Notes: generated by a model from the sequence alone, not told the origin. DNA of 64,000 nt from Lentzea kentuckyensis (GCF_002150765.1 NZ_MUYM01000028.1:68815-132814), one strand, 5' to 3'. Positions 16,552-26,191 are shown, counted from the first letter of the stretch. A program made the numbers and translations.

Positions 16552-17757
16552 GTGGCGGACACAGTTCCGGCCAGGACCCGCGTCGACGCGATCGCGGTCG
16601 CGGTGGCCTTCGGCGGCAGCAATGTCGCCAGCTACCTGCTCACGGTGATCGCCGCGCGACTGCTCGCGCCGCCGGTCTTCGGGGAAATGGGCTCGTTGCT
16701 GGCGCTCCTGGTGATCGGCGCGGTGCCGGCGATGGGCTTGCAGACCGTGATCGCCCTGCGGGTGGCGCGGGCGCCCGAACAGGATCGCGGGCCGCTGGTG
16801 ACGCTCGGGCTGATGACCAGTGCCACCGTCCTGGTCACCGCGCTGGCCGTCTCGCCCGTGCTGATGGCGTTGCTGCACCTGCCGGGACCGTGGGCGGTGC
16901 TGCTGCTCGCCTGCTCGCTCGCGCCGATCACGCTCGTCGGCCTGTGCTACGGAGTCCTGCAGGGCACGCAGCGGTTCCGGTCGATGGTCCGCCTGATCGC
17001 GACCGAGGGGGTCGGGCGGGTCGGCGGCACGCTGCTTGGCCTGCTCGTGTTCCGCACGCCCGCCGGGGCGTTCGCCGGGACGGTTGCGGGGTCGGTCGTC
17101 GTCGCCTTCGTGGGCTGGCTGATCTGCGGCAGACCGGTGCCGGGCCCGCGCACCGCGGGGCACGTGCGCGACGTGCTGCACGCCGTGCAGGCGTTGCTGG
17201 CGCTGGTGCTGCTGGTGAACCTGGACCTGGTGCTGGCCCGGCACAGCCTTCCCGCTCGTGAGGCGGGGGAGTACGCGGTGGGCTCGGTGATCACCAAGAT
17301 CGCGTACTGGCTGCCGTACGCGATCGCCGTCGTCGTCCTGCCCAAGCTGGCCCACGAGAAGGCCCGCCGCCGGATCGTGCCGATCGCGCTGGGCGTCTGC
17401 GCCGCCGTGGACGCGGTGGTGGTGCTGGGTTGCGCGGTGTTCGGTCGCACGGTGGTGTCGCTCGTCGGCGGCTCGGCCTACGCGGCGAGCAGCCTTCCGG
17501 TGTGGGCGTTCGCCCTGGTCGGATCGCTGCTGTCGCTCGTGCAGATCCTGTTGTACTCCAGGATCGCGGGCGCCGACCGCCGGTCCACGTCACTGACCTG
17601 GCTGGCGGTCGGGTTCGAGGTCGTGCTCGTTCTCGGCTGGTGGCACGGTTCGCCGACCCAGGTCGTCGCCGGGGCCGTCACCGCCACCGCCCTGCTCGCC
17701 TGCTTCGGAGCCCTGATCGAGTTCCGGTCCCGTGTCGAACCAGTCAAGGCACGGTGA
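16552..17757 (+). CDS. Oligosaccharide flippase / polysaccharide biosynthesis membrane protein
   Basis: 401 residues from a GTG at 16552 with AGGGGA upstream. About 12 transmembrane helices with the Wzx/MATE-like start FGGSNVASYLLTVIAARLLAPPVFGEMG, here split as FGGSNVASYLLT and ARLLAPPVFGEMG, the typical opening of polysaccharide flippases. It probably moves a lipid-linked sugar across the membrane for the outer transferases of this locus. M. tuberculosis Rv3630 is a possible counterpart. The last 168 bases overlap the AftD gene on the other strand. Confidence 0.85.
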   Translation: MADTVPARTRVDAIAVAVAFGGSNVASYLLTVIAARLLAPPVFGEMGSLLALLVIGAVPAMGLQTVIALRVARAPEQDRGPLVTLGLMTSATVLVTALAVSPVLMALLHLPGPWAVLLLACSLAPITLVGLCYGVLQGTQRFRSMVRLIATEGVGRVGGTLLGLLVFRTPAGAFAGTVAGSVVVAFVGWLICGRPVPGPRTAGHVRDVLHAVQALLALVLLVNLDLVLARHSLPAREAGEYAVGSVITKIAYWLPYAIAVVVLPKLAHEKARRRIVPIALGVCAAVDAVVVLGCAVFGRTVVSLVGGSAYAASSLPVWAFALVGSLLSLVQILLYSRIAGADRRSTSLTWLAVGFEVVLVLGWWHGSPTQVVAGAVTATALLACFGALIEFRSRVEPVKAR

Positions 17758-20700
17758 CACCGCCGCGGCCAGGGCGACGAGGATGGCGGCCTGCGTGGCG
17801 GTTCCGTACGCCCAGTCCTGCCCGTGTCCTTGCAGGCGTCCGACGACCGCGATCCCGGTGGCGGTCGCCATCCCGGCGACGACGATCAAGGCCGTGACGT
17901 TGAACCGCGCGGTGAACCGCTGGGCCACGGCACGGACGAGCAGACTCGCGATCAGCAGGACGACCGGCAGGATCCCGCCGACGGCCGCGAGCAGCACCAC
18001 CAGCACCGCCGGCACCCACCGCTTGCCCGCGGGGGACGTGGTGATCCGGACCCGTCTGCGCACCGGCGAAAGCGTGACCAACAGCAGGAGCGCCGCGGCG
18101 ACGGCGCCGACCAGAAGCCGTTGCCGGTAGGTGGTGTCGGGCTCGAAGTCCAGCACCACGGTCGTCACGCCACCGGCCGGCAGCACCCAGGCCTGCTGCC
18201 ACCCGTCGATCCTGGTGCGGGCGAGCGGCTCGCCGTCCACCTTGGCCACCCAGCCGTCGTTGGCGTTCTCCGGGATTCTGAGGACCGCGGCCTGCCCGGC
18301 GGCCACCCGCAGTTCACGGTGTGCGGTACCCCACCGCTCGAAGTCGATCGCGCGGTGACCCGGCGGCGGCCCGGTGGCGGCCGCGGTGCTGGGCCGGAGG
18401 GTGAGGTCCTGCACCACGAAGGAGGCCGATCGAGCTGTGCTCACCTCGTGCTCCCGACCTCCGAGGTCGACGCCTTCGACCAGGTCCCGACAGGTGCCCA
18501 GCGGTAGCGGACGGTGCTGGAACACGTCCCGCAGCGTGCCGGAAACCGTGGTGGCGTAGGCGGTTCCGTCGATGGTGACGGCCGGGCCGGAGCCGCACGG
18601 CACGGTGAACGGGGTGTCCAGTGGGATCGGCCGCACCAGATCGGGCGCACCGACGATCTCGACGTCGCTGATGCCCACCGGTCCCGGAACGCGGTCGGGA
18701 ACCCCTTCGCTCTTCTTGATCGTGATGTCCAGCCGGTCGGTGGTCGCGACGAAGTCGACCGAGCCGTCGGAGAACACCGGCACGGTCCGGCTCAGCTCCG
18801 GGGTGGTGATCTGCACCTCGGTCGGGCGGGACGCGCCGGACAGCGCCGACGTGGTCAGCCGCAAGCCGGTCACGTCGCGGGCGGTGGACCAGGCCAGGCG
18901 CAGCGTGGGTTCCTCGTCGGTGTAGTCGGCGATCCACGTCGTGGTGGGGTTCACGTCGACCGCGGCCAGAGGCGCGGCGGCCGGGTCACCGGCCAACTGG
19001 GTCGTGCTGGAGACGGTCAACCCCGGTGCGGTGACAGGGAGGGTGCCGCCGACGGTGGGCAGGACCGTCCCTTCGAGACGGTAGTTGGCGTCGTCGCGGG
19101 TGCGGAAGAGCCGGTGGATCCCGTCGGGTTCCTCGCCGCTCCTGGCCAGTCCCACGTCGCACCGCTGGTCGCCGTCGGTGCCGGTGCAGGAGTAGCGCGG
19201 CTGAGGGCCGCGGCTGAAGGCGAAGGTCGTCCGCTGTTCGGGGCGGGGCAGGACGTCGGTGGGCACCCGCAACGCCCGTTGGGCGGTCACTCCGGGCACC
19301 GACAGTTCGGCGATGCCGACGGCGCCGCTGGTCAACTGCGCCGCCACCGACAGCACGGTGATCCGGACCCTGCTCGTGAGCCCCGGCGACACCGCGAACA
19401 CCTGCTCCGCGGAGCCCCTGGCGACCTCGTGGTCGCGGAAACCCGAGTCGGTGGTGATCCTGATCCGGGTGACCGGCCAGCCGACCCGGATGTCGTCGAC
19501 CATCCGCAGCGCCACCTGGTCGACGACCCGCGGTGTGTCCAGGCCGACTTCGAGCCACTGCCCGGCCGGTCCGGCGAAGGTGGAGGACTGCCAGGCGCTG
19601 TACGGATCTCCGTCGATCGCGGCGAATGGCATGGACGACGGGTCGGAGGCGCGGACGGAGTCCGCGAACCCGGCCGAACTCGACGCGGTGACGCCGCGGA
19701 TCCCGCGGTAGGCCGCGACCGTCAGGTGCTCCGGACCGGGGAACGGCAGGATGTCGGACACCGGTCGGTCCTGCCTCGGCCGCTCGTCGGCAGTGAGCGT
19801 CTGGCTCAGGTTGTCGCGCACCCGCCCGACGTTGCGCTCCCGGTGGCGCAGCCCGTCTGTGACGAGCCAGTCCCGGCTCTCGGGCGCGCCGCCGTCACCG
19901 GCGAGCACGGCAGGACGATCTCCCCGCAGCACTCCCGAGTCGAGCAGCGGCAACAGGGATTCCGGCCCACCGCTCACCGTCGCGATGTCCTCGGCGTTCA
20001 CCGCGACCGCGCGCGGCACCGACCGCTTCACCTCGTAGATCTCCAACGCGGGCGCGGGCGCGGCGTCGAGGTCGATCGAGTTGACGACCGGCTGGTCACC
20101 CGGCTTGACCACCGGGCCGAACGTCATCACGCGTTCGATCCCGGCGGAGCGGGCCAGCGCGTCCCGCATCATCGTGACCGGTGGCGCACCGGTGGCGACC
20201 CGGTCGATGTCGTTGCGCACCAACAGGAACCTGTGCCCGGACCGAGCGAGGAAGTCGGCCAGTCCGGGTGCGCCGCGCCCGTCGGCGAGCGCGTCCTCGA
20301 CCGCGTCCATCAGCCGGGTGTTGCCCTCCGAGCCGAGCGGGATCTGGCTGCGCAGCGCCCAGGGTGACCGGGCCAGCGCTTGGGCGGGCTCGTCGACCGT
20401 CTTGCCCCAGGTGTACTCGCCGAACCCGGTGCCGGGCAGCAGGAGGGTGCGCGCGTCCGGGTCGTTGTCGGCCAGCCACGTCATCGCGGAACGCCAGTAG
20501 TCCGGGATCTCCTGCCACCCCGGCCCCGGCCGCAACGTGAGCGTCCACGCGGGCACGGCCATCACGGCCACCAGCAGGACGCCGACGGCGAGCCGGACCT
20601 TGCCCGCGACCGCGGTGGTCGCGGCGGCCGGGATTCGGACGCGTGACACCGCGTGCATGAACGCGAGCATCAACGGCAGCCGCAGGCCGGGCTCGAACTT

Positions 20701-21786
20701 GTGCACGTTGCGCAGGGGGGCCAGCGGACCGTCCAGCAGGGCGCGAACGGTGTGGGACAGCGGGCTGTCGAGCGCCCCGACGTAGCCGATGGTCATCACG
20801 GCGACGCCCGCGATGACGCCGATCGTCAGGAAGAGCCGCTCCGGCAGTCCGCGGCGGACCAGCCCGGCGAGGCCTGCCGCCGCGAGGAGCCCGGTGGCCA
20901 GCATCAGGACCGGGTTGTCGACCAGCATGAAACCGGAGGGCCACCACGGGCTGCCCTGCACCACGTAGGCCACCCACTGGTTGGTGCCGCGCAGGACCTG
21001 GAACAGCGACGTCGGCGCCGTGGTGTTGGCGGCCGACTCGACGTAGTCGACGAACGGCAGGCTGTACTCGCCGAGCAGAATCAGCGGCAGCAACCACCAC
21101 AGCACGGCCGCCACCACGGACGCGAACCACCAGAGCACGAGCCGGACGTGCCGCGCGGTCCACTGCCGGGTCAGCAGCCACAGACCGGGCAGCAGCAGGA
21201 CCGTGAGCACCAGCGCGCCGTTCATCCCGCCGACGCCGAGGGTCGCCAGCCCGGACAAGCCGGCTGCCCGTCGTGGCGAGGAGATCCGGTCGGCCTTGAT
21301 CAAGGGCAGCAGGATCCACGGCAGCATCACGGCGGCGACCATCTCCGCCGACAGCGGGCCGATCTCGGTGAGCATCCGCGGCGCCAGCGCGTACGCGACG
21401 GCCCCCAGGTACTGCGCCGGGGCGGTGCCGATCCGCAGCGCCCGCGCGACCGCGAGGACACCGCCGAACGCGCCGCACAGCAGCAGGGCGCACCACAGGC
21501 GTTGGGAGATCCACGGCGGCAGCCCGAGCACCTGGCACACCGCGAAGTACGGCCCCATCGGGAACAGGTAGCCGTACGCCTGGTTCTGCAGTTCGCCACC
21601 GCTGGCCGCGGGGTTCCACAGGTGCAGCGCGCGGCCGAGGAACGCCAGCGGGTCGACCACGAGGTCGAGCTTGGTGTCGAAGGTCGTGCGGCCGGGGCGT
21701 TGCAGGAACGACAGCAGCGTGAGACCCAGCATGACCCACGCCGTGGGGTTGCGGTGCAAGCCCACGGCCACCCTGACGCGCGTCAC
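17590..21786 (-). CDS. aftD: Arabinofuranosyltransferase AftD family (DUF3367)
   Basis: 1398 residues, close to the 1400 of M. tuberculosis AftD. It starts at a GTG overlapping the upstream methyltransferase stop (GTGA). The N-terminal GT-C part has about 11 membrane helices, with the acidic first loop FDTKLDLVVDPLAFLGR as in the family. The outside part carries two discoidin-like beta modules (around residues 710-830, FAAIDGDPYSAWQSS, and 935-1050, AAVDVNPTTTWIADY). The C-terminus returns to membrane helices, then an acidic, glycine-rich tail that is encoded antisense to the flippase 3' end. AftD adds alpha-1,3-arabinofuranose branches to arabinogalactan and lipoarabinomannan, using decaprenyl-phosphoryl-arabinose on the outer face of the membrane. 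Confidence 0.9.
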   Translation of the reverse strand: MTRVRVAVGLHRNPTAWVMLGLTLLSFLQRPGRTTFDTKLDLVVDPLAFLGRALHLWNPAASGGELQNQAYGYLFPMGPYFAVCQVLGLPPWISQRLWCALLLCGAFGGVLAVARALRIGTAPAQYLGAVAYALAPRMLTEIGPLSAEMVAAVMLPWILLPLIKADRISSPRRAAGLSGLATLGVGGMNGALVLTVLLLPGLWLLTRQWTARHVRLVLWWFASVVAAVLWWLLPLILLGEYSLPFVDYVESAANTTAPTSLFQVLRGTNQWVAYVVQGSPWWPSGFMLVDNPVLMLATGLLAAAGLAGLVRRGLPERLFLTIGVIAGVAVMTIGYVGALDSPLSHTVRALLDGPLAPLRNVHKFEPGLRLPLMLAFMHAVSRVRIPAAATTAVAGKVRLAVGVLLVAVMAVPAWTLTLRPGPGWQEIPDYWRSAMTWLADNDPDARTLLLPGTGFGEYTWGKTVDEPAQALARSPWALRSQIPLGSEGNTRLMDAVEDALADGRGAPGLADFLARSGHRFLLVRNDIDRVATGAPPVTMMRDALARSAGIERVMTFGPVVKPGDQPVVNSIDLDAAPAPALEIYEVKRSVPRAVAVNAEDIATVSGGPESLLPLLDSGVLRGDRPAVLAGDGGAPESRDWLVTDGLRHRERNVGRVRDNLSQTLTADERPRQDRPVSDILPFPGPEHLTVAAYRGIRGVTASSSAGFADSVRASDPSSMPFAAIDGDPYSAWQSSTFAGPAGQWLEVGLDTPRVVDQVALRMVDDIRVGWPVTRIRITTDSGFRDHEVARGSAEQVFAVSPGLTSRVRITVLSVAAQLTSGAVGIAELSVPGVTAQRALRVPTDVLPRPEQRTTFAFSRGPQPRYSCTGTDGDQRCDVGLARSGEEPDGIHRLFRTRDDANYRLEGTVLPTVGGTLPVTAPGLTVSSTTQLAGDPAAAPLAAVDVNPTTTWIADYTDEEPTLRLAWSTARDVTGLRLTTSALSGASRPTEVQITTPELSRTVPVFSDGSVDFVATTDRLDITIKKSEGVPDRVPGPVGISDVEIVGAPDLVRPIPLDTPFTVPCGSGPAVTIDGTAYATTVSGTLRDVFQHRPLPLGTCRDLVEGVDLGGREHEVSTARSASFVVQDLTLRPSTAAATGPPPGHRAIDFERWGTAHRELRVAAGQAAVLRIPENANDGWVAKVDGEPLARTRIDGWQQAWVLPAGGVTTVVLDFEPDTTYRQRLLVGAVAAALLLLVTLSPVRRRVRITTSPAGKRWVPAVLVVLLAAVGGILPVVLLIASLLVRAVAQRFTARFNVTALIVVAGMATATGIAVVGRLQGHGQDWAYGTATQAAILVALAAAVSPCLDWFDTGPELDQGSEAGEQGGGGDGPGDDLGRRTVPPAENEHDLEPDRQPGQ

Positions 21787-22517
21787 CTCTTGCGGACGAC
21801 GTAACTCGTGGACCGCCAGTGGCTGACCGGGATGTCCTCGGACACGCTGTCCACCACCTCACCGCCGTGCTCGGCCACCACGGCGCGGAGCCGGTCCGGC
21901 GCCAGCGCGGTCATCCGCATCGGCGCCGGGTAGCGCAGCACGACGCGCTGCCCCCAGGCCACCAGGCGGTAGGGCGCGAACCGCCAGAGCATGCCCCTGA
22001 CCGTCCACAACGGACTCGTCGTGCACTGCAACACCGCCACGCCACCGGGACGCAGCACGCGCATGAACTCCGCCAGGTAGCCCTCGATCGCCGTGCGTGG
22101 CAGGTGCTGCAACACCAGTTCGGTGTAGACCAGGTCGAAATCGCCGTCGGGGAACCGGTGCAGATGCGGCGTGTCGTTGTGGACGAACCGGCACTTCCCG
22201 CCGCTGCGGTCCAGGTTCTCGGCGGTGGAGAGCATCGGCGGCGAGACGTCCACGCCGACGACCTCGTCGGCGTGCTCGGCCAGCGCCTGCGACAGCCGCC
22301 CGGCCCCGCATCCGAAGTCCAGCACCCGCCGCCAGGTCACCGGCAGATCGAGCCGGGCGAGCCACTCACGGGCGACCGCCACGTCCTGGCGCCCCAGTTC
22401 GAGGAACTGGTCGACCTCCCACCGGCCGCCGCGCTTGTCCGGCGCCACGTGCACCGCCCACAGCGGATCCGCTTCGCCGAGCCGGGTCCAGTCGCGGCGC
22501 ACCTGGTCGAATGTCAT
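21783..22517 (-). CDS. Class I SAM-dependent methyltransferase in the aftD operon
   Basis: 244 residues from the ATG at 22517. SAM-binding motifs: VLDFGCGAGRLSQALAEH, GVDVSPPMLSTAE, FDLVYTELVLQHL and RVLRPGGVAVLQCTTS. It is preceded by the 579-aa membrane protein gene (20 bases) and its TGA overlaps the aftD GTG. A role in methylating an envelope sugar or carrier lipid is inferred from position only. Confidence 0.87.
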   Translation of the reverse strand: MTFDQVRRDWTRLGEADPLWAVHVAPDKRGGRWEVDQFLELGRQDVAVAREWLARLDLPVTWRRVLDFGCGAGRLSQALAEHADEVVGVDVSPPMLSTAENLDRSGGKCRFVHNDTPHLHRFPDGDFDLVYTELVLQHLPRTAIEGYLAEFMRVLRPGGVAVLQCTTSPLWTVRGMLWRFAPYRLVAWGQRVVLRYPAPMRMTALAPDRLRAVVAEHGGEVVDSVSEDIPVSHWRSTSYVVRKR

Positions 22518-22537
22518 TCGGCGGAGTCTAGGTCCGG

Positions 22538-24277
22538 TCACGTTGTAGGGGAACCGATCCGGACGTCCACAAGGCACATCGGGTCCACTTCGGTGCCGCG
22601 GTTGATCTCCAGCCGGTCTGAGCCGCTGTTCACGACGACGTACAGCACGTGCAGGCCCTCGGCGAGGTTCACCTCCTGGGCGACCGTTCCCAGCGCGAGC
22701 CGCACCGGGCCCGCGCTGGAGGTGTAGTACTCCATCCGCAGCAGCCGACGGCCCTCCACCCGGCTGCTCAACGGAATCGTCACGACCTGGCCGCCGACCG
22801 GGTAGCCGCAGTCGGCCACCGGACCTTTCCTGCCGACGACCGAATCCTTGACGCCGGTGATCCTGCGCGGCGATCCGTTGTCGTCCAGCAGGAACATCTC
22901 CTCCGCGGGCTGGTCGAACTTCGGCCGCTGAGGGAGCAGACCGACCACCCTGGATGCCAGGCTGTCGTAGACGAACCACTCCGAGATGACCTCGCTCGGG
23001 ACATGCGTGTCGTAGAGCACGATCGACGGGTTCGCCGTCAGCGCGGCACGCGCGGTGCTGACGTACTGCTCCGACTTGGCGAACCGCAGACCGGGTGCGA
23101 GCCACAGGAAGCTGAACGTGGCGCTGATCCCGAGCAGCGTCACCAGGCCGAGCACGACCGGCCGTTTCAGGCCGCCGGTGCGCTCGCCCGGTTCGAGGAA
23201 CGCGAACGTCGTGCAGAGCACGGCGATCGGTACCGCGTCGGCGATGTACCGGGGGTCGTTGCCGATCAGTGGCCCGATCTCCGGCAGCCTCGTCACGATC
23301 ACCAGCCCCAGGTCGACCGCGAAGTACCCGGCCAGCATCAGCCACGCCGCCCCAGCGCGCCGCGGCGCCTTGAGCAGTCCGCCCACGAGCACCATCACGG
23401 CCACCGCGGCCACCGTGAGGCGCAGCCACAGCGGTGACGTCGAGATGGTCGCGCCGGGCGCGGGACCGGTCCACGGGCCGCCGAACAACCCCGGCAGGAA
23501 GGTGTTGACCACCGCGAGGCCGACGAACTCCACAATGGAATACGCGGACGGCAGGTCGTTCTTGACACGGCTGGTGGTCAGGCTGAGGAACAGGACGGCG
23601 AACGCGACGAGGGGGACCCCGTGCGCCAGCCACACCCGCCACGGCACCCGTTCGCCCAGCAGCAGCGTGAGCCCGAACAGCACGGCGATGAACAACGCCG
23701 CCTTCTCGTAGAAGGCCAGCCCGGCGACGGTCCACAGCAGGGTGATGACGACCTGCTTCGTGGCGCGAGTGCGCAGGTAGGTCAGGTGCGCGTTGATCGC
23801 GCCGAACATGGTCAGCAGCAACGGGAAGAGCTGCACGCCGTAGGCCCACCACAGCGTGGGGTACAGGATCAGGGGGGAGAACGCGTACACCGCGAACGGC
23901 AACAGCAGTGTCCAGCGCGACCCGAAGCACCGCGTCAGCACCCGCCAGAACAGCACGGACGCCACCCCGAGCATCACGAGCAGGGGGAGCACGGCGAACA
24001 CGTGGCTCAGCGGCGCGACCGCCGTGATGAACCACGCCAGCAGGAACATGCCGGGCGCCAGGTGGCCGCTGTAGTCCTGGAAGAGGTAGTCGAGGTCGAA
24101 CGGCCCGTGGGCCGCCGCCCGGTGCAGGATCACGAAGTCGTCGTGCCCGAAGTAGCCGTTGAACGCCATCCAGGCGTGGATCGCGAACGGGATGACGCCG
24201 ATCGCGACCGCGGCCAGGGTGATCGGCCGGGGCCAGGCCAGGACGATCTGCCGCGGTTCGGTGGTGGTGGTGGTCAC
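22538..24277 (-). CDS. Polytopic membrane protein, putative GT-C type transferase
   Basis: 579 residues from a GTG at 24277, overlapping the VWA-protein stop (GTGA). About 11 membrane helices. The first outside loop reads NGYFGHDDFVIL, an acidic HDD motif of the kind GT-C enzymes use, and YFQDYSGHLAPG-like residues follow. The C-terminal 150 residues form an outside domain. No exact family is recognised. The context (between a solute-binding/VWA protein and AftD) suggests a part in building or modifying surface arabinan. Confidence 0.72.
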   Translation of the reverse strand: MTTTTTEPRQIVLAWPRPITLAAVAIGVIPFAIHAWMAFNGYFGHDDFVILHRAAAHGPFDLDYLFQDYSGHLAPGMFLLAWFITAVAPLSHVFAVLPLLVMLGVASVLFWRVLTRCFGSRWTLLLPFAVYAFSPLILYPTLWWAYGVQLFPLLLTMFGAINAHLTYLRTRATKQVVITLLWTVAGLAFYEKAALFIAVLFGLTLLLGERVPWRVWLAHGVPLVAFAVLFLSLTTSRVKNDLPSAYSIVEFVGLAVVNTFLPGLFGGPWTGPAPGATISTSPLWLRLTVAAVAVMVLVGGLLKAPRRAGAAWLMLAGYFAVDLGLVIVTRLPEIGPLIGNDPRYIADAVPIAVLCTTFAFLEPGERTGGLKRPVVLGLVTLLGISATFSFLWLAPGLRFAKSEQYVSTARAALTANPSIVLYDTHVPSEVISEWFVYDSLASRVVGLLPQRPKFDQPAEEMFLLDDNGSPRRITGVKDSVVGRKGPVADCGYPVGGQVVTIPLSSRVEGRRLLRMEYYTSSAGPVRLALGTVAQEVNLAEGLHVLYVVVNSGSDRLEINRGTEVDPMCLVDVRIGSPTT

Positions 24278-25830
24278 GTCTCCAGCAACCTGCCCATCGC
24301 TGCGTAGAACACGTCGACGATCTTGGTCGGGTTCTCGGTGGTGTAGGCGTCGCCGCCGGTCGCCCGCGAGATCGCCCGCAGCTCGACCGGGTCGATGTCC
24401 GGCCCGATGCCGATACCGATGATCTGCAGTGGCCGTTTCGGGTCCTGCAACTCGGCCAGTTGGGCGAGCAGCTGTTCCTGGGTGATCCCTTGGGGGTCCT
24501 CGTTCTTGCCGTCGGTGAGCACCACCACCAGGTTGATCCGGCCCGGCTCCCAGTTCTGCCGGGCCGAGGTGTAGGCGGCCAGCACCGAGTCGTACAGGCC
24601 GGTGGCGCCGTTGTGGATCGCCTTGACCTTGCGGAGTTCATCCAGCGAGCCGTCGGCCAGGAGCTCACCCACCGGCCGCACCGGCAGGAGTTCCTTGTAG
24701 TCCTTGTCGCCGTCGAGGTTCGTGGAGAACCGCCACAGGCCGATCTTCGTGGTCGGCTTGAACAGCCTGATGCCCAACTCGGCGGCCTGGATGGTGAGCG
24801 TCATCCGGTCGGTGGCGGCCTCGGGGACGACCTGGGCCATCGACCCGGACACGTCCAGCAGCACCTGCATCCGGGCGCTGCGGTTGACCGCCGCCCACTG
24901 GTTGAGCAGTTGGTCGGGGTCGGCGGGTGGCGCGACCGGCCGGACCACCGCGGCGCTCGAACCCCCGAGAGCCCGCCCGTCGGGCCCGCGAAGGCCCTCC
25001 TCGGCGAACTGCCCGGCGGAGGTCTGGTCGAGCAAGCGGCTCAGGAACTGTTGCGCCACATCACGTTTGCCCTGATCGGAACCGGGCAGGACGACGTACG
25101 GGTAGTCCAGCGAAGGCACGGCGGGATCGGCGTACACCCCGACCAGACCGTGTTTTCCCAAGTCCGACTCCGGTGTCACCACGCCGTCCAGTGGCCGGGC
25201 GGGATCGAACAGCTCGGCGGGCTTCTGGACGGTGTGCTTGGCGAGCTTGCGCAGCGTCAGGGCATAGGAACCGGCCGGATCCGGAGCGGATCCGGCCAGC
25301 TCACCCGTGGCGATCAACGCCGACAGGCCTGCCGGGTCGACGGCCGGGTCGACGAGTCCGATCGCCGGCTCGCCGCTGAACACCTGGGCCCAGGTGGGCG
25401 TTCGCTCTGGCCAGCCGAACTGCCGCGCGGCGGTCTCGGTCAGGCCCAGCACGATGGGCGAGGACGCGATCGACGGGCCCGTGACGGGGATGTCCCACGC
25501 ACCCCGCCGCTGGGCGCGCAGCAGCCACTGGGACGACTCCGGGATCCACACATCCGGTTTGGCCTGCGCGAGGGACTCGACGGCCACAGCGGAATCCCGC
25601 GCTATCACCTCGACTCGGTAGCACGCGGCACCGTTCTGTTCCGACACCCGGGCCACGGCCGAGGCGATGCCCGGCGCGGCCACGACGCTGAGCGTGGCGA
25701 CTGTGTCACAGCTCGAAGAGGAGAGCCGTTCGTGCAGGTAGTCGAAGCCGAACCAGCCGGCGAGTGAAAGCACGAGCAGGATGCTCAGGATCATCACCGG
25801 TGAGTCCGAACGCCGAGCCACAGGCCCCAA
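24274..25830 (-). CDS. Membrane-anchored solute-binding plus VWA domain protein
   Basis: 518 residues. There is one N-terminal membrane anchor (residues 13-30, MILSILLVLSLAGWFGFDYL), then a periplasmic-binding-protein-like fold (about 40-290: VVAAPGIASAVARV, KPDVWIPESSQWLL). A von Willebrand A domain follows (about 320-518) with the MIDAS motif DVSGS at 326-330 and VVLTDGKNE. VWA domains bind partners through a metal ion. The protein heads the minus-strand operon leading to AftD, so it may gather or hold envelope glycan enzymes or ligands outside the membrane; this is an inference. Confidence 0.82.
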   Translation of the reverse strand: MGPVARRSDSPVMILSILLVLSLAGWFGFDYLHERLSSSSCDTVATLSVVAAPGIASAVARVSEQNGAACYRVEVIARDSAVAVESLAQAKPDVWIPESSQWLLRAQRRGAWDIPVTGPSIASSPIVLGLTETAARQFGWPERTPTWAQVFSGEPAIGLVDPAVDPAGLSALIATGELAGSAPDPAGSYALTLRKLAKHTVQKPAELFDPARPLDGVVTPESDLGKHGLVGVYADPAVPSLDYPYVVLPGSDQGKRDVAQQFLSRLLDQTSAGQFAEEGLRGPDGRALGGSSAAVVRPVAPPADPDQLLNQWAAVNRSARMQVLLDVSGSMAQVVPEAATDRMTLTIQAAELGIRLFKPTTKIGLWRFSTNLDGDKDYKELLPVRPVGELLADGSLDELRKVKAIHNGATGLYDSVLAAYTSARQNWEPGRINLVVVLTDGKNEDPQGITQEQLLAQLAELQDPKRPLQIIGIGIGPDIDPVELRAISRATGGDAYTTENPTKIVDVFYAAMGRLLET

Positions 25831-25865
25831 CCCCTCGTCGCCGCTGACTGGTCGAGCCAGCCTAG

Positions 25866-26180
25866 ACGGTCCACGACCTCCAGGTCGTCGACGGTGATCT
25901 TCCGGAGACCAGTCACGACTTCTCCGTCGATTTGATCGTCACCCCCACGCAGGTCATCGACTGCGGCCCACCTCGACGCCCGTCAGGGATCCTGTGGTCG
26001 GAGCTGGAACCGGCGAAGATTGCCTCGATTCCGGCGCTCGCCTCACGAGCTGCTCGGGTGAGGCAGACTGAGCGAGTTTCCGAGTCTGATCGAGCGATCG
26101 CCTTCATGGCCTCTGGCTTGGACGCCCTCCAAGAACTACGCAGGCAGTACGGCGGAGGGGTCTGCTGCACCGTTAGGTGA
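25866..26180 (+). pseudogene. 5-formyltetrahydrofolate cyclo-ligase, C-terminal fragment
   Basis: The frame opens after a TAG at 25863 and reads TVHDLQVVDGDLPETSHDF, then VDLIVTPTQVIDCGPPRRP and SGILWSELEPAKIASIPAL. This is the end of the cyclo-ligase (MTHFS-like) family. The N-terminal two thirds are absent; the next sequence upstream is the start of the VWA-protein gene. After about residue 60 the frame runs on into unrelated sequence to a stop at 26180. It is a gene relic brought here or left by a deletion. Confidence 0.65.
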
Positions 26181-26191
26181 CATCTTGACCG

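Noticed and set aside
22518-24668. N-terminal extension of the minus-strand methyltransferase frame to 961 codons
   Set aside because: It lies within the 579-aa membrane protein and VWA genes in another frame and has no family signal; the methyltransferase starts at 22517.
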